Origin: DAOTXK01 sp034435395 | GTDB lineage: Bacteria; Chloroflexota; Anaerolineae; Aggregatilineales; Ch27 | NCBI GenBank assembly: GCA_034435395.1 | Contig: DAOTXK010000254.1 | Location: 1 to 8,876, forward strand | Direction of reading: 5' to 3' | DNA length: 8,876 nucleotides | Part shown: piece after piece, positions 1 through 4,795 of the stretch | How the letters are laid out: the number at the start of each line of letters is the position of its first letter | How positions within the stretch are numbered: position 1 is the first letter of the stretch | The notes under the pieces: model-generated | What the model was told of the DNA's origin: nothing | Seen by the model: only the letters and a program-made list of their open reading frames with translations | Databases searched by the model: none | Program-made: the position numbers and the translations under genes

Positions 1-130
1 GCACAAGGTCCTGGCCCAGGGCGTGCCTCATGCCCGGGTGCACCTCTTCCCAAACTCCGGGCACTTCCCGATGATGGATGAGCCGGGAACCTTTCACGAG
101 GCGGTACGCGACTTCCTGCACAATAGCTGA
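1..130 (+). CDS. C-terminal fragment of an alpha/beta-hydrolase-like protein (5' end outside window)
   Basis: The reading frame is open from base 2 and ends at TGA 128-130, giving 42 codons. The segment LFPNSGHFPMMDEP is the typical C-terminal strand-loop of alpha/beta-hydrolase-fold enzymes. The His in SGHFP (codon at 62-64) sits where the catalytic His of the Ser-Asp-His triad is expected, and the following EAVRDFL resembles the last helix. The nucleophile and acid residues lie upstream of the window, so substrate and reaction cannot be named; esterase, lipase or haloalkane-dehalogenase-like enzymes all fit. The next gene starts 12 bp downstream on the same strand, so the two are probably co-transcribed. 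Confidence 0.75.
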   Translation, partial: HKVLAQGVPHARVHLFPNSGHFPMMDEPGTFHEAVRDFLHNS

Positions 131-142
131 GCGAGGGTCTTC

Positions 143-805
143 GTGGCCGAGCCGCAGCCCGACACGGTGTCCTCGGCTCCGGATGTGGAGCCGCAATACT
201 ACTTTCCCAACCGTATGGGACGGGTTATCCTGCTGGCCTACGAGGATGTCGTGGGGCACAATGTGCTGCATGCCCTGCTGAAGATGGCCGATTTTGAGCA
301 TTATTCCCAGGTGCCGCCGCCCAATAATAACGACCGGCAGATTTCGTTTAACCTGGTGGGAGGGCTTACGCAGGCGCTGCTGGACATGTATGGCCCGCGC
401 GGGGCGCGAGGCGTGGCCCAGCGGGTGGGCCAGATGTGTTTCAAACATGGCATACGGGAATACGGGCCGATGATGGGCGTCACCGAATTGACGTTTCAGT
501 TGCTGCCGCTGAGCATCAAGCTGGAAAAAGGGGCCAGGGCTTTGGCCGAGTTGTTCAACACCCACACCGATCAGATCGTCCGGCTCCGGGAAACGCCGGA
601 GACGCTCTACTGGCAGATCGAACGTAATCCCCTGTGCTGGGGGGTCAAGGCGGAGCAACCGTGCTGTCATCTGGCGGTGGGGTTGCTGCAAGAGTCGCTG
701 CTGTGGTTGAGCGGCGGCAAGACCTTCCAGGTGGAGGAGGAGTCCTGTACCGCCTGTGGAGCCGACAGTTGTACGATCACCATTGCCAGAAAACCACTTG
801 ACTGA
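143..805 (+). CDS. V4R (4-vinyl reductase) domain protein, putative small-molecule/metal-binding
   Basis: This is a 220-residue protein starting at GTG 143, chosen because GAGGG at 133-137 gives a Shine-Dalgarno site 5 nt upstream. The C-terminal part looks like a V4R domain, the small-molecule-binding fold found in BchJ and in the sensor part of phenol regulators such as DmpR and MopR. The visible hallmark is the Cys-rich end ESCTACGADSCTI, with Cys202, Cys205 and Cys210. Glu199, Cys202 and Cys210 have the same spacing as three of the zinc ligands I recall from MopR, and Cys174/Cys175 lie about where the fourth would be. There is no signal peptide, membrane segment or DNA-binding domain, so a cytoplasmic stand-alone binding protein is likely. 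The stop lies 6 bp before the next start, indicating an operon. The ligand is unknown, and despite the family name a reductase activity is not implied. Confidence 0.72.
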   Translation: MAEPQPDTVSSAPDVEPQYYFPNRMGRVILLAYEDVVGHNVLHALLKMADFEHYSQVPPPNNNDRQISFNLVGGLTQALLDMYGPRGARGVAQRVGQMCFKHGIREYGPMMGVTELTFQLLPLSIKLEKGARALAELFNTHTDQIVRLRETPETLYWQIERNPLCWGVKAEQPCCHLAVGLLQESLLWLSGGKTFQVEEESCTACGADSCTITIARKPLD

Positions 806-811
806 ACGGCC

Positions 812-2155
812 ATGACGCCACGCATCCATAAGTTTGTCATTGAAGATGATCGGCATATCCCGCCGTTTAACGAACCGGCCAGCGAGTTATCCATCATGGG
901 CCGGCAGATCAAGCTGCATCAGGACGAGGTGATCCAGGCCTACCTGGGCGATCGGCTGGCCGATCGGGTGGAACTGCCGCTGCCGTCGGTGTTTGCGCTG
1001 CCGAAGGATGCCGGGCCGAGCCTGGTATATCGGGACAGTATCTATTTTGACAAGGAGTATTTCGCCGCCTTTTTCGCCGGGGCGCGCCGGCTGGCGGACG
1101 AAACCGGGCGGGCGGTGCGGGCGGCCTACGCGCCGGACGACCGGGTCTTCACCACGTATGTCAAACCCCTGACTCGTGGATTCGAACCGTTGCTGGGGGC
1201 GGACGGCGAGCCAGTCTGTTATATGACTGACCTGTGGTACTTCCCGGACGGCTATAGCGACGACGTGCAGCCGATGATCATCCCCACCGACTCCAAGGAG
1301 AAGGGCTTTTACTCCGTCCCACACTATATGTCCCAGGACGGGCAGGACCTGACCCATTTTCTTTCGGAGCGGGTGTTGTTTTCGGTGGAAAGCTGGGTGC
1401 ACGTGTTCTTTGCCAACACGGTGCAGGGCGTGTTTGCGCGGGGCAGCCGGTACGAAGAGTACGCCAAGACGCATAACCTGTTCCAGCTCAAGGTGCTGTG
1501 GCGGGCCATCCTGGAATGGCGGCAGGTGCTGTCCAGCTCGGCAGTGGTGGAGGTCGGGGAAGGCACTGACATTCATCCCTCGGCCACCATCCTGGGGCCG
1601 ACCACCATCGGCAAGGACTGTTACATCGGCCCAGGGGTGGTGATCGACAACTGCCACATCGGCGATAACGTCTCCATTGACCAGGGCTGCCAGTTGATGA
1701 CCAGCGTGATCGGCAACAACTGCTTCTTCCCCTTCCGGGCGTCGTGTTACTTCAGCGTTTTCATGGACAACTCGATCCTGGCGCAGAATACCTGCGTGCA
1801 GATGTGCGTGGTCGGTCGGAATACCTTCGTCGGGGCGGGGAACACGTTCACCGATTTTAACCTCCTGCCCACGCCGATCCGGGCCATGAGCCTTCACGGC
1901 CTGGAGGAAGTGGGGCAGATCGTGCTGGGCGGATGTGTGGGGCACAACTGCCGCATCGGGTCGGGGTTTGTCATGTTCCCAGGGCGGATGATCGAGTCCG
2001 ACACCGTGCTGGCCGCCGAGCCGAACAACCGCATCATCCGGCGCAACGTCTCCTTTGAGCAAAGCGCCCACCACACCATGCCGGACGATATCCGCGAGAT
2101 GCATCCGCGCTACTATCCCCGCCCGGACGAAGAAACACAAGAAGAAACCTGGTAG
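812..2155 (+). CDS. Left-handed beta-helix (hexapeptide-repeat) transferase-like protein
   Basis: This is a 447-residue protein. ATG 812 follows the previous stop by 6 bp with no good Shine-Dalgarno site, so translational coupling is likely. Residues about 251-415 carry imperfect hexapeptide repeats (IHPSATI, TIGKDCYIGPGVVI, HIGDNVSI, later VVGRNTFVGAG and RIGSGFVMFPG). This is the left-handed beta-helix of acyltransferases and of GlmU-type C-terminal domains. The first 250 residues are a separate domain. Its opening (IEDDRHIPPFNEPASEL) faintly resembles the start of bacterial GlmU-like nucleotidyltransferases, but I see no convincing nucleotide-binding loop. A transfer reaction on a sugar or lipid precursor fits the fold and the neighbours; neither donor nor acceptor can be read. 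The short Glu-rich, charged C-terminus looks disordered. A large open frame on the opposite strand is a GC-rich shadow. Confidence 0.7.
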   Translation: MTPRIHKFVIEDDRHIPPFNEPASELSIMGRQIKLHQDEVIQAYLGDRLADRVELPLPSVFALPKDAGPSLVYRDSIYFDKEYFAAFFAGARRLADETGRAVRAAYAPDDRVFTTYVKPLTRGFEPLLGADGEPVCYMTDLWYFPDGYSDDVQPMIIPTDSKEKGFYSVPHYMSQDGQDLTHFLSERVLFSVESWVHVFFANTVQGVFARGSRYEEYAKTHNLFQLKVLWRAILEWRQVLSSSAVVEVGEGTDIHPSATILGPTTIGKDCYIGPGVVIDNCHIGDNVSIDQGCQLMTSVIGNNCFFPFRASCYFSVFMDNSILAQNTCVQMCVVGRNTFVGAGNTFTDFNLLPTPIRAMSLHGLEEVGQIVLGGCVGHNCRIGSGFVMFPGRMIESDTVLAAEPNNRIIRRNVSFEQSAHHTMPDDIREMHPRYYPRPDEETQEETW

Positions 2156-2359
2156 CCCTTAAGTCGTATGCGCGGGGCGCGCCGCCCGTGGTAGGATGGG
2201 AAGCAGCAGTCGGGGGCCGCTGGGGAGACGGCTTTCGCTGGCAAGACGGCTTTCGCTGGCGAGGTGGCTTCCGCCCCCGAACGCGATGGGCCGTAAGCCT
2301 GTTCATTTATCGGTAGGTTGTCCTGGCTTTTACTGGTGTGACCCAAGAACGAGTTGCTT
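2156..2359. other. Intergenic region between transferase and reductase genes
   Basis: These 204 bp hold no convincing gene. The region contains a perfect 8-bp palindrome GGCGCGCC (2176-2183), an 18-bp tandem repeat (2226-2279), and a possible outer stem formed by CGGGGGC (2211-2217) with GCCCCCG (2273-2279) bracketing the repeat. No run of T follows any of these stems, so I do not call an intrinsic terminator. No clear -35/-10 pair is visible ahead of the downstream gene. It is therefore undecided whether the reductase gene belongs to the upstream transcript. Confidence 0.6.
2226..2279. repeat. 18-bp tandem repeat, three copies (third degenerate)
   Basis: AGACGGCTTTCGCTGGCA (2226-2243) is followed directly by a copy differing only at its last base (2244-2261, 17 of 18 identical). 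A third unit at 2262-2279 matches the second at 12 of 18 positions. The unit length is a multiple of three. On the minus strand it would read as repeated PAKAV, but that frame overlaps both flanking genes and is probably not expressed. The function is unknown; replication slippage or a protein-binding array are both possible. Confidence 0.8.
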
Positions 2360-3484
2360 ATGAACGCCTCCCCGCCGGAAGACACGTTTGCCTTTATCAT
2401 CCATCCCATTGATCCCAAAAAAGATGTTTCCCGTAAATGGCCCTGGCTGGGGAAGGTCCTCACCCAGCGACAGGTGGATTTCCTGTCGTTATTTTTCCCG
2501 CCGGTTTACATCTCCGAGATCACGGGCATTCGTTCGGCCAGCACCGGGAAAACGCTGCGCGGCTGGTTCGTGGCCTGCCCGTTCACGCCCCAGCGGATGA
2601 TGACCCTGCCCGTCCAGCGGGTCTATGACAAAGTGATCGCCACGGGGCGGATGGCCGAACGGCTGGGGGCGCGGATGCTGGGCCTGGGCGCTTATACCTC
2701 GGTGGTGGGCGACGCCGGAGTCACCATTGCCAAGGCGCTGGATGTGCCGGTCACGACCGGCGACGCCTACACGATCGATATGGCGGTGCAGGCGGTGCGT
2801 CAGGCGGCGCGGGAGATGGACATTCAGCTCCATGAGGCCAGCGCGGCGGTGGTCGGGGCGACGGGGACCATCGGCAGTGTGTGCGCGGAACTGCTGGCGG
2901 AGGAAGTGGCCGATCTGACGCTGGTGGGCCGCCGTCCTGATGCGTTGGAAGAAGTACGCGAGCGCTGCCAGGCGGGGGCGCGGGCCCGGCTTCACACCAG
3001 CACCGATCTGGACAGCCTCTACCAGGCCGACCTGGTGCTGACCGTGACCAGCGCCATCCACGCCCTGATCGAACCGCAGCACCTCAAGCCGGGCGCGGTG
3101 GTCTGTGACGTGGCCCGCCCGCGGGATGTTTCCAAGCAGGTGGCCGCCCAGCGCGATGACGTGCTGGTGATCGAGGGCGGCATGGTGGAGGTGCCGGGCG
3201 AGGTGGACTTCCACTTCGACTTTGGCTTCCCGCCGCGCATGGCCTATGCCTGCATGGCCGAGACGATGGCCCTGGCGCTGGAAGGCCGTTACGAAGATTA
3301 CAGCCTGGGGAAGCGCATCTCGCGGGAGCAGGTGCGGGAGATCAGCGCCATCGCCGGGCGGCATGGCTTCCGCCTGGGCTACTTCCGCAGCTTTGAGCGC
3401 GGCCCGGTCACCCCGGAGCACATCGCCCGGGTGCGCGAGCGGGCCGCGATGAACCGGCGGCGCTGGGCCCCAGACCCGACCTGA
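2360..3484 (+). CDS. Long-chain acyl-ACP reductase (AAR)-like, NAD(P)H-dependent
   Basis: This is a 374-residue protein. I start at ATG 2360 rather than the in-frame TTG two codons earlier; only a weak purine run (GAACGAG, 2347-2353) precedes it. It appears co-linear with cyanobacterial acyl-ACP reductase (about 340 residues), which reduces fatty acyl-ACP/CoA to fatty aldehyde. Shared features, from memory, are an early DVSR motif, EIT near residue 54, GLGAYTS/TTGDAYT before the Rossmann domain, the nucleotide loop GATGTIG (166-172), GGMVEVPGEVDF, and YACMAETMALALEG. Cys298 in the last motif aligns with the essential acyl-thioester Cys294 of the Synechococcus enzyme. About 30 extra C-terminal residues are rich in Arg. 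No transmembrane segment is seen, so it is cytosolic or membrane-associated. A more general shikimate-dehydrogenase-like Rossmann oxidoreductase is the alternative. No aldehyde-deformylating oxygenase is present, so the aldehyde may feed another route. Confidence 0.75.
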   Translation: MNASPPEDTFAFIIHPIDPKKDVSRKWPWLGKVLTQRQVDFLSLFFPPVYISEITGIRSASTGKTLRGWFVACPFTPQRMMTLPVQRVYDKVIATGRMAERLGARMLGLGAYTSVVGDAGVTIAKALDVPVTTGDAYTIDMAVQAVRQAAREMDIQLHEASAAVVGATGTIGSVCAELLAEEVADLTLVGRRPDALEEVRERCQAGARARLHTSTDLDSLYQADLVLTVTSAIHALIEPQHLKPGAVVCDVARPRDVSKQVAAQRDDVLVIEGGMVEVPGEVDFHFDFGFPPRMAYACMAETMALALEGRYEDYSLGKRISREQVREISAIAGRHGFRLGYFRSFERGPVTPEHIARVRERAAMNRRRWAPDPT

Positions 3485-3543
3485 GCCGGCGGGGACAATG
3501 GTAAGACTTTCTAAACGGTTCTAACCAACGGGGCCGCCGATAT

Positions 3544-3564
3544 GATGGCGCGATATGTGCCATC
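3544..3564. repeat. Inverted repeat GATGGC-9-GCCATC
   Basis: Six perfectly complementary bases (3544-3549 and 3559-3564) are separated by 9 nt. The spacer contains a second copy of CGATATG; the first copy is at 3538-3544 and the second at 3551-3557. It could be a dimeric regulator site or a small hairpin near the end of the reductase transcript. No T-run follows. Confidence 0.5.
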
Positions 3565-3654
3565 CAGATATATGGCGAGGGGCAGCTCGTCATAAATCTC
3601 AGTGAATCTATGTAAAATCCCGGTCAGGTCGCGGCGGGCGAACCGATCCCCTCC

Positions 3655-3680
3655 GTTAGAGATGGTTAGGATTCGGTTAA
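3655..3680. promoter_or_regulatory. Helically phased GTTA direct repeats
   Basis: GTTA occurs at 3655, 3665 and 3676, all on the same face of the helix, upstream of the promoter-like sequence. Direct repeats at 10-11 bp are typical of OmpR/PhoB-type winged-helix regulators, but no such protein is encoded here. The motif is short, so chance is a real alternative. Confidence 0.3.
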
Positions 3681-3686
3681 CAGCCC

Positions 3687-3701
3687 AGTGGCATCGCCAC
3701 T
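3687..3701. promoter_or_regulatory. 15-bp dyad, possible operator overlapping a -35 box
   Basis: AGTGGC-ATC-GCCACT is a perfect 6-bp inverted repeat with a 3-bp centre. It covers the best -35 candidate (GTGGCA, 3688-3693) of the promoter proposed just downstream, which is where a repressor site would sit. Confidence 0.4.
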
Positions 3702-3717
3702 ACTTCGCAGGTATAGT
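3688..3717 (+). promoter_or_regulatory. Candidate sigma70-type promoter for the signalling genes
   Basis: The -35 candidate GTGGCA (3688-3693, 4 of 6 consensus bases) is followed after 18 bp by TATAGT (3712-3717, 5 of 6). The -10 box lies in a GTATA-G-TATAC dyad (3711-3721), and an overlapping TACAAT (3719-3724) is a second -10 option. Transcription would start near 3724, leaving a leader of roughly 110 nt before the ATG at 3833. This is prediction by eye only. Confidence 0.35.
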
Positions 3718-3748
3718 ATACAATATGTGATTATCTTGCTGACTAAGG

Positions 3749-3767
3749 GGCCGCCAGGGAAGCGGCC
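3749..3767 (+). promoter_or_regulatory. Leader hairpin GGCCGC/GCGGCC
   Basis: GGCCGC (3749-3754) and GCGGCC (3762-3767) form a 6-bp all-GC stem with a 7-nt loop in the presumed 5' leader of the response regulator gene. A second, weaker stem, CGTGT/ACACG (3802-3806 and 3813-3817), ends 2 nt before the Shine-Dalgarno sequence. These could tune mRNA stability or translation. No known riboswitch class is recognised. Confidence 0.4.
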
Positions 3768-3819
3768 ACGGCGGAACGATCGGCGACGAGCGTTCGCGGT
3801 GCGTGTGGCCCTACACGTT

Positions 3820-3825
3820 GGGGAG
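3820..3825 (+). promoter_or_regulatory. Shine-Dalgarno site fixing the response regulator start
   Basis: GGGGAG lies 7 nt upstream of ATG 3833. This favours that start over an in-frame GTG at 3803, which would add ten residues before the conserved KILVVEDD opening of the receiver domain. Confidence 0.75.
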
Positions 3826-3832
3826 TAACAGG

Positions 3833-4759
3833 ATGAGCAAAGCCAAGATTCTGGTCGTCGAAGACGATGTCGATATCTCCAACATGCTGCGCATTTACTT
3901 CAGCGGCCAGGGGTACGAGGTCCAGGTCGCGCCGCGCGGCGGCGATGCGCTGGAGTATACCCGCCGGCAGTTGCCCCACCTCATTGTGCTGGACATCATG
4001 TTGCCGGATATGGACGGGTATGATGTCTGCAAGGAGTTGCGGACGACGACCCGTACCAGCCATATCCCGATCATCTTCCTGACCCAGAAGGATGAGCGGA
4101 GCGACAAGATTCGGGGGCTGGAGCTGGGCGCGGATGATTACATCACCAAGCCGTTTGACATCGAGGAGCTTAAGCTGCGGGTCCACAATGCCATCGAGCG
4201 CTCCGAGATGATCTCGCTGACGGATGCCAATTCGGGGCTGCCCAGCGGGCGGCTGATCGAGGATGAGTTGCGCGGCCTGATGCGCAGCCCGGAGCAGAAT
4301 ACCTGGACTTACATCGACCTGAAGATCAACTACCTGGATTACTTCAAGGAAGTGTACGGCTTTGTGGCCGGCAACGAAGTACAGCGGTTTACAGCGCTGC
4401 TGCTGGGCGAGATCGTGGACGAGTTGGGCACGCCCAACGACTTTGTCGGCCATCCGGGCGGGGATAACTTCGTGGTCATCACCCATTCTGACCAGCCCGA
4501 CGAACTGAAGCAGCGGATCGTCACCCGCTTTGAGGAAGACGTCAAGCAGCATTATTCATTTATCGACCGTGAGCGCGGCTACATGATCGTGCAGGATGCC
4601 GACGGTTCCGAGCGCCAGGTGCCACTGATGACGATCGCAGCCGGATCGGTATCAGCGCGGACCCGGACGTTCGCCGACATCCGCGAGATCACCGAACTGG
4701 CCGCCGAAGACCGCCGCACCGGCTCAGCTGCCGTCGAAGAGTATGAGACGGAGTGGTAG
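3833..4759 (+). CDS. Response regulator: receiver domain plus degenerate GGDEF-like domain
   Basis: This is a 308-residue protein. Residues 4-122 form a complete receiver domain: acidic pair Asp11/Asp12, phospho-acceptor Asp54 in LDIMLPDMDG, Thr84 and Lys106 in the KPF motif. All key residues are present, so phosphorylation by a histidine kinase is expected. Residues about 133-290 look like a diguanylate cyclase fold (LTDANSGLPSGRLIEDEL opening). The signature is GGDNF (209-213) instead of GG(D/E)EF. The guanine-binding N and D of active cyclases appear lost: FKEVYG replaces FKxxND, and Asn181 stands where an Asp is expected. Asp162 and Asp211 could still match metal ligands. I infer a non-catalytic, possibly nucleotide-sensing or protein-binding output; residual activity cannot be excluded. 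No DNA-binding domain is present. The PAS/GAF sensor gene follows after 36 bp, suggesting one operon. Confidence 0.88.
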   Translation: MSKAKILVVEDDVDISNMLRIYFSGQGYEVQVAPRGGDALEYTRRQLPHLIVLDIMLPDMDGYDVCKELRTTTRTSHIPIIFLTQKDERSDKIRGLELGADDYITKPFDIEELKLRVHNAIERSEMISLTDANSGLPSGRLIEDELRGLMRSPEQNTWTYIDLKINYLDYFKEVYGFVAGNEVQRFTALLLGEIVDELGTPNDFVGHPGGDNFVVITHSDQPDELKQRIVTRFEEDVKQHYSFIDRERGYMIVQDADGSERQVPLMTIAAGSVSARTRTFADIREITELAAEDRRTGSAAVEEYETEW

Positions 4760-4795
4760 CCCCGGCGGTCTGAGTAGCATGGTGAAGTGTCAGCC

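Larger units (their letters stand above)
3485..3832. other. 348-bp regulatory intergenic region
   Basis: There is no convincing gene here. The region is more AT-rich than its surroundings between about 3500 and 3745. It contains paired TTCTAA motifs 10 bp apart (3509-3514, 3519-3524) and a GATGGC/GCCATC inverted repeat (3544-3549, 3559-3564). It also holds three GTTA motifs at 10-11 bp spacing (3655, 3665, 3676), a 15-bp dyad at 3687-3701, a promoter-like stretch, and a GC-rich structured leader running to the start at 3833. It is the best candidate for a new transcription unit start in the window. Confidence 0.6.

Noticed and set aside
887..2140. 417-codon open frame on the minus strand
   Set aside because: It is the antisense shadow of the hexapeptide-repeat protein, whose periodic motif is unmistakable on the + strand.
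2171..2190. GC-rich palindrome as a terminator after the transferase gene
   Set aside because: GGCGCGCC and GGGC/GCCC pairings exist, but no T-run follows, so an intrinsic terminator is not supported.
2226..2279. CRISPR array
   Set aside because: The units abut with no spacers and there are only three, so this is a tandem repeat rather than a CRISPR.
2113..2463. 116-codon minus-strand frame with PAKAV repeats
   Set aside because: The repeats simply reflect the 18-bp DNA repeat. The frame overlaps both flanking genes, and no ribosome-binding site or family supports it.
2489..3421. 310-codon open frame on the minus strand
   Set aside because: It is antisense to the AAR-like gene and has no recognisable domain.
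3743..4552. 269-codon open frame on the minus strand
   Set aside because: It is antisense to the receiver domain gene, which has all conserved receiver residues.
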